A stretch of DNA of 64,000 nt from Volvox africanus (taxonomy: Eukaryota > Chlorophyta > Chlorophyceae > Chlamydomonadales > Volvocaceae), in the NCBI GenBank assembly GCA_030268105.1, contig BSDZ01000009.1:434001-498000 (forward strand), written 5' to 3'. Below, piece after piece: positions 1-11,168 of the stretch. A model generated the notes under the pieces. The model was not told the DNA's origin. It did no database searches and saw nothing but the letters and a program-made list of their open reading frames with translations. Position 1 is the stretch's first letter. Each line of letters begins with the position of its first letter. Made by a program: the position numbers and the translations under genes.

Positions 1-17
1 TTTGTTTATGATGGCAG

Positions 18-1997
18 AAACCGTTCCCAAAGTCGACGACCGATGAATACGTTAGGGATCTATTTGGCATATATGGCAGGTACGGAAGGCATACTCGTCG
101 TGCCGGCTTCCGTCCTTCGGCTTCATGACGGGATTGTTGGTTAGGGACCACCTTTCTGGAACATTCACCCGCTGCTTACTGGGTATCGCTACCATGTTAA
201 ATGCTCCTACGTAAAGCAACGAAAGTGTATTGCGCGCTGCATCGCCACTTGGTTCCTCGGGTTCAGTTTGCCGTGCACATAACCCGCCACGCTTTAAAAG
301 CCCAGCCGCCACTTATATTGAAAAAAACACCCTTCCCACAACCGTCACGTCAGTCCTTCACTAACTTTCACTAATGATACTGGCCTCTAGCAACCTATCA
401 CCGGATTGTCGCTGTATGGGCCACCCCATTTTCCCGCCACCTTCCCTACGTAACCCTCCATAGCATCCGCCGCGTGAAATTACGTCGTGAGGCAGCCACA
501 AACAGTTTCCGGGGGAGTGTCTACGTTGAGTTTGTGGACGCTGCTTCTGCACATGCTGCCGTCAATAGCCCACCGCAGCAGCCTCGTGCCGACTCCGCGG
601 CTGCGAGCACACACCAGCGGCTCCATGTAATGATGAAACCGGATTACGAACGCAAGCGTGCGAACGCATCCAGCTCTGGCGGTGGTAGGGATGGCGGCTC
701 CGGTGGCGGCGGCGGTGGCTACGCACACAAGCGCGCGCGGCACCTCAATGAAGGGCCGGCCACGTCTTCCCAACGCCAACAATTTCCGCGTCCGGGCCCG
801 CCCTTACTCGGGGAGCAGCACGGCATGACGCCCGTGTCGGTTTCGGAGCACCCGCATCAGCAGATACATCAGTGGCGGCAGATCGCCGAGGAGCGGGGAG
901 CCACAGTGCGGTCACTGGAGGGCTCATTGCGTAAGGAGCTGGAGGAGAACCAGCGGCTCCACCAACGGCTGGAGGAGGTGAGGGGCTGGACTAGGCCCAC
1001 ATCAACAGGGGGTCGGAAAGGGTGTGTTTGTGCCAGGTAGGTGGTGAAGGCCGGATTCGTATGCACGATTTGGCCTGTACCTGGCCCTAGGCGTCCGCGG
1101 GTGCAGCACCTAGCAGCGTGGGGAGCTAGCTGCCGGACGCGTACCCTGGTCCATATGCGGCTGAAGGCATCACCTGCGCGGGTGAAAGCCACTTTGGAGC
1201 GGTTTGGCCTTTGGGCTGCGCCCAGCCCCTGGGCCGGCCACCTTCATGGAACAACGCCGCGCGTCGTCTACACTTCCGTCTCTGTCGCATGCACAGGGTA
1301 TTCCTCCGGCTCAGTGCGGGGTCGGCAACCGCATTGCCGGCAGCACACCCGTCATGGTGGGACGTCCTGTGGGAGGGGCGCTCGTCTCGTACCGCTGGCT
1401 ACGGGTATATTCTTTGCGACTAAAGGTTCCCTTGGCCGACCTGAACCTTGCAGGCACAGCAACGTGCGCAAGAGGCAACTGCGCGGGAGGCAGCAGCTAA
1501 TCAGAAGGCGCTCACGCGGGATGTGGAGATTGGATCGTTGAAAGGCGAGATCGCGATGCTCCGAACCCAGGTGCGGAAATTAGGATGAGCAGGATGGTAC
1601 TCGAAAATGGCAAGCCATGTGGTATGATGCGAATTGCGCCGTTGAAGGATTCATTGGACACCGCATGCGATTGTGAAGACATTGCGATAGACTCTTGGAC
1701 GCACTCCCGGAAACATCGCCCAATACACCAATTCATTTGCATCCTGACATTCCTTCACTTCACTAACATAAAATGTAGAACGCGGCGCAGCTGGAACGAC
1801 AAAGTGCGGCGCATAAGACCCGGATAGCGGATTTGGAGGCCTCTGTGCAGCGCCTCAAGGACTCACTCCTGGAAAAGGAACGCGGTGAGCGGGAGCTGCG
1901 GAGGGCTGCCTCCAGCAAAGGGGACACCGGCGGGGCCCGTCGGACCGGCGGCGCCGCCTCAGGAAACGATGGAGGAGGGGATCTGGACGATTTGTAA
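18..1997 (+). CDS. La-type RNA-binding protein, C-terminal part (5' end off the window)
   Basis: Exons read as 18-79, 464-977, 1454-1570 and 1779-1997; the frame is continuous and ends at TAA 1995-1997, giving about 303 codons. The first exon and the start of the second form an RRM like RRM1 of La proteins: KPFPKSTTDEYVRDLFGIYG, then IRRVKLRRE, then the RNP1-like FRGSVYVEF, followed by a MMKPDYERKR segment. After this come a Gly/Ser-rich linker (about residues 80-110) and a long heptad-like coiled coil (WRQIAEERG...EENQRLHQRLEE, then RDVEIGSLKGEIAMLRTQ and LEASVQRLKDSLLEKERGE). The tail is Gly-rich and acidic and ends GGDLDDL. La proteins bind 3' oligo-U of new Pol III transcripts; that role is inferred. 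The La motif would lie upstream of the window. There is no second RRM where animal La has one; a coiled coil takes its place. A La-related protein is the main alternative. Confidence 0.72.
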
Positions 1998-4227
1998 GAA
2001 TGAATTGGATGAGTGAGATAGTGACTCGCACGCCTCCAGGACTTCACATCAGCCAGTGCCGTACGGTGTGTTAAAGGATCATTAAAAGCCTTGGAGGGTG
2101 CCTTTGGAGGTGGACGAGACGGAAATTTTGCAATCATGTGCATAAGGGGTGAAGTCATAGCTGCGCGCCACAGCAAAATAACCCATGCCAGAGTAACTAC
2201 CAGAAGGCGAGGCTGCAGGTGGTCGTCCCGCATCCGGAACTAGACGGTCTGTGAAGGGTTTTAGGGTTTTAAACAGTAGGTAGAGAAGAGGTTCCAAGTC
2301 ACAGGGCCCAGGGGAACAGGGAGATGCAGCAGCACCCGCAAGTGAGTTATCCGGGAAGGTAACTGAGCACGTCCCCGGTGCCCAGCAGCTGCTGCCACGC
2401 CCGGGCAGGCCCACCCGACATGCTGCCAGGAGGGCCGTCCGGGAGTGCCTGGGACCTAGCGTGGCTCGGCCCTGCCTCCTGCCCGTCACGGTTGTCCGCT
2501 CACAGGTAGCAAACCCCTACTTGCTCTTGCGCGGCTTGCATGGTAACTGCCCGTTCATCGCATGCAGTATCCGGTGAAGACGACCCCGCATAGCTATGCC
2601 AGATTTCTTGGCAAGGAACGGTCCAATAAACGTTCAGGGTGGAGTGCGGGGAGATGTGGGGACGCAGCCGTGCGTCAAGGGAAGCGGCTAGTCCCTGCGG
2701 ATCTCTTATCTACTTGTCCGGGTGCTGTGTAGGCGGGAGACGATCGCGCTGGTGGTAGTGCGACTAATGTATAGATGGTGCCGATGCTGCACTTGTGACC
2801 AGATGTTCAAGTTGAGGTTTTCGCAAAGAGTGGCGCGCGTGTTTCCCAGATTGGGTTCTTCATGTGTGTTATCGTAGCGGGCTCCATATCGATATGCTAC
2901 GCGCAATGTTACAGGCAGCTAGCAGGGCAATGCCGCCCGTGTCAAATTCAGAGGATTATTATGGCTATTGCGTGCTGGTTGCACTGGGGCCCCGTGCCGC
3001 CGCAACGGTGAGCTCATGCGTGTGCCGGTATCGTGCGTGCGCTTTGCTAGCGAGCGCCTAGTGCGAACAGGATTGCGGCAACTTGCATCACCTGACATTT
3101 ATTACCGCTTTCTGGGGTGCACGCGGGAACTGCTTTGTGCTTCCTCCGATGAATTCACGATGTTTTTCATCCATTCTTTTGTCAGTCGTCGTTATATTTT
3201 GGCAAATGCATATTGTCCAAATGTATGCTCAATGAACGCACGCGTTGTTGAATACATATTAAGAAGTTGCAAAAGGGATTGGGGATGAGAGTGATCGGAT
3301 TGAGGGGTTCGATGCAAAAGGGTACAGGATGGCATGCGGAAGGCTTTTCATTTTGTCCATTTATATGCTGTTCGTCACCACCTGGACACTACCAAGTACC
3401 ATCGGTGTAATCCCCGTACGCATGTTTTTCACTTGTTGAAACCGAAAAGCGGTTGATGAATGGATACGCAGTAAGCAGCAGATAGTTCTCGACCATGGAA
3501 CTTGCAAACTGCAGACGAAGAGCTGTGTGAAGACGTCGGGCCCATGCGGAAAATGTTTTGGTGCAGCAAACAAAATGGCGCGTATGGGACTGGCCTTACC
3601 GCCAATCGCTCAATGACTGTTTTACTGCTTTATGTATAACCCCCCCCTTTCGATGGCCCGAACCTGAGACAAGTACTCACAGCCTGCGAGGTGTGCAGTG
3701 CAGACGCAGGAGGGGCAGGTTTGCGGTAACAGGACACCACTCGGTGACTACCAGCTGCTGCGGTAGCTGACAGTTAAAGTCGGTTTCGGCGTCTCATTTT
3801 GGAACCTGTTAGTACGCAAGGATTGCTGTTGCAAGGGAGCACTGGTACCGCACAAGCATTTACCACATATTACACATATGGCCAGGGTGTGCCCTCCAAC
3901 ACCCTCCATCCCCCAACCCCTCCTTTTCCACAAGGGACCTATCCACCTGGCCCCGCCTATCCCCCTCTCCTACAAAAACACCGTGCGCAGGACGGTCATC
4001 TAAACAGCGACCGCATGCGTGTTTCTTCCTCCTCCTCCTCCAGGCGTACTCCAATCTGGCGGCGCGAAACTCTGGTATCACGGAGTCACAGGTGTTCGCC
4101 TCCTTGTTCCTCGTGCATCAAAACTGACAAGTACAGGTATTAGGCACTAATAAATGCGTACGTAGCTGGACATCCTTACGATACTTGCGGTTCCCACCCA
4201 CTAGCTATATGTAATTTCCCACTGCTG
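1998..4227. other. Intergenic; 3' ends of the convergent La-type and IspE genes
   Basis: No exon chain with family similarity was found on either strand. The short open frames here overlap one another on both strands and have no convincing splice signals. A telomere-like GGGTTTTAGGGTTTT lies at about 2256-2270. TTACA at 3870-3874 is TGTAA on the minus strand, 354 nt past the IspE stop, and could be its poly(A) signal. Confidence 0.4.
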
Positions 4228-7084
4228 TCACTGCTGCTCCGCCCAAAGACCGCTGTGGGTGTACCAGCCTCCTTCTTTCCTCGTGATAAGCCGAGCGGGC
4301 GAGATGAAGAGGTCCTGGAAGGAAGCGGGTCGAGGCAGCCGAAGGTGATGAAGGCTGGGCCTGACCTGATTGCCAAAAAGAATTCGTAGGCATTCACGGC
4401 ATTCGAGCCAGCCAGGTAGCACACAGGGTTTGTAGTGGATCCCCTCCCCCAAAGTGGAAGCCCTCGACACCAGCCTGCCGTCCCGACCGTGTTCAGTTCA
4501 GCAGTAATTTCCCAGCAGAAGCGAGCTCTGTCTGCCTGCCTGTCTGTCTGTCTGCACGGCAAACGTACCTTGTACTGTTCCTCTTTAAGGAACGCTGGTA
4601 CGGAGTCTGAGCCGTAGCACACGATTGTAGAGCCGCTCCCCGTCATGAAGACGGACCGGAAGTTGCCCGTGTCGATCAGTCGCTGCTTGAGTGCCGCAAG
4701 CTCCGGAAGGCTGCACGTGCAAGGGGAGGAGGGGGACAAAAGGGCGTGCACACAGTTACACACGCCGAGTCAGCCCCGTCAATCCAGCGATGCTCAATTG
4801 CACAACAAAATCACCTGGCTTATCTGGAATCATCAGATATGAGTTAGCGCACAAGCGTGCAGACCTTTTGTTCTTGCTCTGTTCTTGCGGTTTCCTTGCT
4901 TCCATGTACGTGTACCTCCTTTCATTTGCATAGGGCCCAATGAGGTACCAAAAGTCCACTTACTTGTCGAATGCCGGTTGCTCTAGATCGTTGACTGCGG
5001 CTGCCTGGTCAACACCCTTCGCCGTTGCGATCTCGGCCAACAAGCCCCGCGGGTCGGCGGTTGAACGGCGAGCCAGGTCTAACGACTTGAAAATCTTCGG
5101 CGTGCTGAGACCCACCGGTGGCTTCACCTACGTACCGCAGGAGCATGTCGCAAGCCATAAATTGTAAGAGCGCAAACTTCAGACGAAACGACATGTCGCA
5201 ACAGGGGTTGACTAAGTTCTTTATCAGGAAAGAATAATTAATTCCAGCTCTACTTCCCAACCCGTTCCTTCCGGTCTACTTCGTCGCGTTTATATCCTTC
5301 AGAATCCTTCTGCTCTCGCTCTCATGCTCCCCCTTTCCCAGGGGTCCGCACTCGGTCCCCGAACCCCTGCCCGCTCATTCGCCAACTCACCAGCAACATG
5401 GGCGTGTCCAGGGGAACGGGGGTTGCCACGTCCTCCACCACTTCCCCCCGGCCAGTGCAGTAGGCGGCGCCGTTGGAGAAGAACACGGATATGTCGGAGC
5501 CGATCTCACCGGACCACTCCAGCAAGTCTTCGTTGGACGCGGGACTGCCCAACAGCCGGTTGGCGGCGTATAGCGTCGTGGCGGCGTTGCCGCTGCCGCC
5601 ACCCAGCCCGGCACCATGAGGCACGCGCTTATTCAGCTGGACATTGAAGTACATTGTTTGGAGAGTCTTACGGCGGTAGAGGTTCAATGCCTGTGTGAGT
5701 ACGACAGCGGATTCGGAGCTTTCCGAAAGTCAATTTTTAAAGTGGTGGGAGGTATCACGGGCGGTGACGTGTGTACGTATGTATGTAGAGGGGCGGTCAG
5801 GATAAACAGCCGAAGGAGGGAAAGGGGGTTCGCGGGGTTGCTGCTTCCCAAACTCGCGCTGTGGCCACGTCCCAATAATAAAGATTATTATTGTTATTTT
5901 GTTGTTATTGTTCTGTCATTATTGTTGTTGCTGTTAATGTTGTTGCCTGCTCAGGGCTTTTGGCGTCGGCCGTCTTTGCCCCGACGTGGACTTTTCCAAC
6001 TTTCCAAAACTTACGAGTCACCGCAGGCAGGTACAGCTTTTAACAAGCTAACCAATCACTTCCGATGACTTCCTAAGTACCTCATCATGCGGGAGACTGA
6101 GGACGCACCTTGATCACGAGGTTAGAGTCGTCCGAAGGAATGGTCGGGTCTGAACAGCTGAGGGTATCGCTAGTGGCGTAGGGGCTCGTGGAGAACTCCA
6201 TTTCGTCACCCAAGTCGATGACCTAGCGGAAACATGGATTCAGAATAGGAGGAAAAGAAGGGAGTAAATGTTTCACAGAAACGAAATTTTTGAAAGGAAA
6301 CGAGCAGGGCACAGGCACAGGCACGCCGTGAAGTTAACTGAAGCGAAGCGACGCAGCTCTCCCGAAGGAGGGAAACGTCCTGAGCATTTCTAAGTTCTTG
6401 CGAAGAAAGGACATGTAGCCTGACACATTTATCGCTATACCGGTTTGGGGCAGGGCCCCAGCTTCCCCGGTCCTCTTAATCCGTGCGGAGGTGGGCCTGC
6501 TGCCATTGGGTTGATATCATGTCGCCGGGACCTGGGGGCATGCCACGGGTTCTAGAGGCGCCGCCCAAAGCCATGACAAGGCGCAACGCCTTCTACTGCT
6601 ACAGATCCTATCTACGAAGACGACTTGGGGTTTGATGTAAGTACATGGTCGAGCTGTGATGAGGACTCCGGTGGGCGTTTAACACTAGGTAACACTGTCA
6701 CACATACACACACATGTAAACATTGGTTACAAGTTGCCCGTGTACGCCGGGGTATTTACATGGAAGAGGGAGGCCAGATCATGGTAGCCATCTTCCCGCC
6801 GCCTTACAACACGCAGGAAAAGGTTGATCTGCAGCCAGGCCGGATCACCACACCTGATGCTTAGAGGGAGTCATGGCGACATACAGTTGCGACCGGGAAA
6901 GCAAAAGCTGCCGTGTCTGTACCTTTGAGGGCGAAAACAGCTTGATGCTGTTTGTTCTGGAAGCAGCATACACAGCGACGTACGAGCGACGCTTGGCGGG
7001 CCTGGCGCCGTTTGCAAGCTGGTGATGCGCCGGACGACGGGTCGGAAAAACATTTGATGGTTGACGGCCCGACCGGTGGAGCAT
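4228..7084 (-). CDS. ISPE: 4-diphosphocytidyl-2-C-methyl-D-erythritol kinase (CMK), plastid
   Basis: ATP-dependent GHMP kinase that phosphorylates CDP-ME at the 2-hydroxyl in the plastid MEP isoprenoid pathway. Exons, 5' to 3' on the minus strand: 7084-6923, 6828-6760, 6222-6109, 5690-5391, 5127-4964, 4710-4569 and 4314-4228. They sum to 1038 nt (345 aa plus TGA) with no phase conflict. Residues 1-45 look like a transit peptide ([18 protein letters not shown]). Then follow LFSPSK|INLFLRV (substrate-binding Lys), [17 protein letters not shown], and the ATP loop [15 protein letters not shown] at about residue 133. The acidic segment [20 protein letters not shown] follows. The C-terminal motif is [12 protein letters not shown] near residue 290, and the end [15 protein letters not shown] matches the plant enzyme. 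Length is close to plant CMK. The start ATG precedes the best transit peptide, and no upstream exon is needed. It is divergent from RbfA. Confidence 0.93.
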
Positions 7085-7962
7085 TCCTAATTTCAGGTTA
7101 TTGATCGAATATATTATAAGTCCAGGTCAGTGCTAAAGAGAGGAATCTTTAAGATCAAGGTAACGAACAATATCCAAGGGGTGACAAAGTCAATAAGCGA
7201 AATATTCAATTATGATGTCCGAGTTCAATAACAACGTGACAACATCCAAGAACATCTTCTCAGCATGAGGGTGACAAATGACCACGCAGATAAGGCCCTG
7301 CAGAAGTTTTCCAGTCGAAATAACCATGATGGACTTTTAACCAATTTACCACAGGAAATAAATTACCTAGTTGCCAATTCAGAATTGCCGTAAATTTTCG
7401 ACGCAATTGAAAAGTACTGAAGTATATTACGGACTCATCGAACACCACAAGGGGCAAACCTTTACGCCTTAAGTCTTCAAAGATACCATGAGCTGCTCTT
7501 GGGCCATGTTATGTAGGGGCTCAAAATTCTCTATGTTGTTGCCTTCTCCTTTCACACCTTGTGCGCCGCCAAGTTGCATACAGGTTCATAAACTTCAACA
7601 CCAATGTGAGTTTGGTTGTTGTTGAAAAATAAATGTGTAATATAGTACTCTTCAATTCCCTCGGGGCAGCGCAATCATTCTAGAACATTTCCCCACTTGG
7701 TGGCTGCGGGGCAGACGGGTTAGGGGAGCCTGACTAAGCACACGGAAGTCAAACAGATTCCTTTCGAGAGCGCCCTTGCTCCCCCCTGCCCTGCCCTTAT
7801 ATAGGGCCACGCAATTGGATTGTTGCCAGCAGGCAACGCTTGCAGGTCGTATGCATGGTAAGTACGCAAGCATCCCTCCAGTGAGTTTAACGACGCATCC
7901 TTGATCCAGCGCATGTGTTGTAGCTGCTGTGTTCTCCAATAACACATACAAATGCTTCTAGG
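7085..7962. other. Spacer between divergent IspE and RbfA genes
   Basis: This must hold the IspE promoter and probably that of RbfA. A TATATAG string occurs at about 7799-7805. It lies some 715 nt upstream of the IspE start, so it would fit RbfA rather than IspE, and its role is unproven. Nothing else recognisable was seen. Confidence 0.3.
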
Positions 7963-8321
7963 CACGCTCCTTCATTAGCCTGGCCGCTGTCATTCTCTGT
8001 GAAACTTCCGCCTGCGGGCTGTACTCTGACCGATTCGCGGAAGATGCCGCACCAACATACAGCATATCTTTCGGGAGGCATGTCCTCCTGCCGCACCGAC
8101 CCGCCAATCCAGACAGCCGCATAGATATCGTAGGTATCCGTGATAGGTCCCGTGACGACTCCCCAGCCATTCGCCAACCACAGTCTGTACTCGTCTCCGC
8201 ACATTACCCCCCTCGTGCAGCCCTGGCCTCCATTGCTGAGCCGTCTAGGTCCCCATGCAACTGCGCGGCCCCACGCAACTGACCAATTTGCTGCCAATCT
8301 TCCCCCCTGTGTGGTCTCCAG

Positions 8322-10517
8322 GCCCATCCCCGGCGTGTGGCGCGCGTCTCCAGCCAGATCCAACGGGAGATCGGGGACATGTTCGTGTCAGATCCGGTAA
8401 GATAGGGCCCATGGAGGACGCGCAAGATATTCTCCTTTGCATGGCACTGGGCAAGAGTCCAGACCCCGGCCGGATTCTGCATCTGCTGATGTACTCTAAA
8501 GAAGATAACGTTGCCGGCGGGGATTGTTTCCAATTCTTACTCCCATCGGGCTGTGCTGCAGGTGATACAAGCAGCGATCTGTCCAGAACGTAAGGGAGGT
8601 GGTGATACGCTGTCGGCCGTCGCGAGCATCACCAACACCTACGTATCCAATGATCTGCAGGTACGTAATATGCCGTAATATGTACGTAGCACGCCGTACG
8701 GAGGTAACTCATTAAGCTGGGCCAGCGAGATCGGGAGGACAGCGTGTCGTACCCTCCTACATAGGGTCTGCTTTAAGGCAGCTCTGGTGTGCGCTGCGCT
8801 TTCTTACATCGACATGGGCTGGGCTAACTTAAATGGCTCCAGGGCCCCTTAGCGCCTCCCTCACAACTGCCCATCACGCCGCGCAGGTGGTCAAGGTGTT
8901 TGTTTCGGTGTACAGCGATGACTACGGCAAGCGAGTCGCCATGCAAAACCTAGCGCGGCTGGAACCGTAAGTGTAGCTGGATGTGGAGCGAGCGAAGTTG
9001 TAGCTGGGTCCGGTGTTGGCTATGTCCCACACACACCGACGATGACGACGACGGCGACAACTCAAAATGCTGATGATGGCGATAACGAATGAGGGACTAT
9101 ACGAGAAAAGTAATTTGTGTGTTCTATACGAGAAACGGCCGGAACAGGGGCGAATGAGTGGGTGAGGGCACGCGCTCGTGTGTCTTTTCGTCGGTGCGTT
9201 ACGAAGGAGGTGTCAAGGGACACATGGCAATGACATGATTATGAATGAGTGCCTAAGGCATCGCCTGCATGGCTTTGTGCCTTCTTGGCATCTCCCCCCT
9301 AACCTCACTCACAGATACGTGCGGCGCCTGATTGGCCAGCGGGTGCGGCTCCGGAGGACGCCTGAGGTACGGTATGTGTACGATGATAGTGAGGAGGAAG
9401 CGGACTTGGTAATGCGGGTCCTTGGACGCGACGAAGTGGAGCGATACCGCAATGAAATTGAGGTGAGATGTACACGGTGGCTGACTATTGCTGCTGCTGC
9501 TCCATAGGGGGTAACTTGCCGATGTGCAATGCTAGGAGGCAGCAGCAAAGGCAGCAGCTGCTCCTCCTCCAACGTGAACGAACACTCGGAGCTGGAGGGG
9601 CAACAACGACGTGCTGTGCTGTGCAATGCAACCGTGTGGTGCATCTTTGCTCAGTTGTGAAACACACTGTGTGATGCTGCGTTCTGCCGCTGCCCCACGT
9701 GCATGTATCTCCTAGGGATTCCTCTTATCGCAATGCGCATTCACCCCTCCCGGGCCCCGTGTGTCCGTTTGCGACGTGGAGGGAAAGGGCAGAGGTCCTC
9801 CTTGGCAGCGAATCATTCCGCATGTTGAAGGTCATGAGGACGCCAAGTTCTCACGAGGGAGATCCGTACAGGACTGCATTGACTGCACTGATTGCACTAA
9901 CTGAGGCCCTTCCACAAACAATCTTTTGGCAGTCCGACCTGGTGCCGGGGAGAGGCTCGGTGGCAGGAGCAGCGGTGGAAGGTGCGTATAGTAGTTGCTG
10001 ATACCTTTGCGGTGCTTTTGACCCTCAGTCCCCCAAACCCTCAACTCGTAAACCTAAAACCTTGAGTCCCCACACCGTAAGAGTTGGGTCTCATTTGGCC
10101 CAATGTCTCAGATTCCACATAGAAGATAATGGTTTATTTCGTAAGCTGATCAGCGATGTCGATTGGTTTGTATCACATGCACAGATGTTGTGCTATTTGT
10201 CCGCAGAGGACGGCGAGGAGGAGGAAGATGGCTTTGACAACGACGAAGACGAAGAATTCGACGAGGACGAAGACATGTTTGATGACCCAGATGAAATGCC
10301 GCAGGAATATCCGAATCCATTTGGGGACTTGTTCGGAGACGTGCGTGGAAATGCGCTTGTGGGACAGCCTCGGAGGCGGGGTGATCGTGGGCGGGGGGGT
10401 CGCGGCAAGAAGGGGCCACGCGGCAATGCAGCAGATGATAACGAAAAAGAGGGCCTTATGCAGGAAGGGCAAAGGAGAGGAGATATGGAGACATCACAGC
10501 TCACAGAGGTGCAGTAG
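8322..10517 (+). CDS. RBFA: Ribosome-binding factor A (RbfA), probably plastid; 5' exons unresolved
   Basis: RbfA helps mature the 16S rRNA 5' end and the small ribosomal subunit. Exons: 8322-8396, 8562-8660, 8887-8966, 9315-9462 and 10209-10517, about 237 codons in frame to TAG 10515-10517. The KH-like fold is clear: RRVARVSSQIQREIGDMF (start helix), ASITNTYVSNDLQ|VVKVFVSV (strand with the usual D-L-x-x-x-K/V-F-V), then YVRRLIGQRVRLRRTPEVRY and VYDDSEEEADLVMRVL, matching the bacterial R-x-L-x-L-R-x-x-P-E-L-x-F-x-x-D pattern. The last exon adds an acidic run (Asp/Glu, about residues 135-165), then an Arg/Gly-rich tail, absent from bacterial RbfA. The acceptor before GAC at 10209 was chosen for phase. 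An open stretch at 7963-8186 could be an upstream exon, spliced at GT 8187 to 8322 in phase, but no start codon was fixed. Plastid targeting is inferred. Confidence 0.85.
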
Positions 10518-11168
10518 GTGCATCAGGGCGAATCGCGAAGCGAGGACCCGTACTTTTGCGCATCGCACCGACTGGCTTGATGTCGTTGATTTGTATCTAG
10601 GGGATTCGGAACGGGAGCCGACAAAAAACGGTTGTTTGAGGGTGAGCAAATTTGCGTTCGCTGGGTCTTTTGCCAGGGTCTAGGTTTTCCGTTAATCCTG
10701 TATTTATTCTATTTGTCAGATTTGCAGTGTGGCCCAGCTGCCTGCTCCTTGTCTTTATCGCTTCAGAATCCAATGAAGCATGTTTTTCTAAGAGAGAGCT
10801 ACATCGAGGTCCCTAAATGGCACTGCTGTGTACGGTGCGAAATAAAGTGCTCCGTCCACGATTCCTCGATGTCCCGACCGAGACTCGCTTGCAAGGGGGC
10901 AATACAACTGTGAGCAGTTAAATATAACAAAAGAATGCAGCTCATATAGGAGATGGATATTGTTCTAGGTTGAACGTCATGGAGCGATGCTGTCCAAAAA
11001 GGGACTTCCTGTATAGTTGGGAGCAAATGCGTTGTTATAGGAGCAAGGAGATGAGAAACGGTGGTCGTATGTTGTGTGTTACCTCGTTCCACAGGTAGCA
11101 CGTCAGATTGATAACACTCGTTCAGGATAAGCGTCCAGCAGCCGCGGCACTATACATAGGAGCGTGAG
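10518..11168. other. RbfA 3' flank and K+ channel promoter region
   Basis: No coding exon is supported. This stretch must contain the 3' UTR of RbfA and the 5' region of the channel gene. No clear TGTAA was found close to the RbfA stop. Confidence 0.35.

Noticed and set aside
6602..6864. Plus-strand mini-exon (acag...gtaagt) and open frame to 6864.
   Set aside because: The minus strand of 6760-6828 is a clear IspE exon (INLFLRV...LASLFH), so the plus-strand reading is its shadow, and 6602-6632 is within an IspE intron.
7887..8363. Minus-strand 158-codon frame between IspE and RbfA.
   Set aside because: It overlaps the first clear RbfA exon on the other strand, has no family similarity and no splice context.
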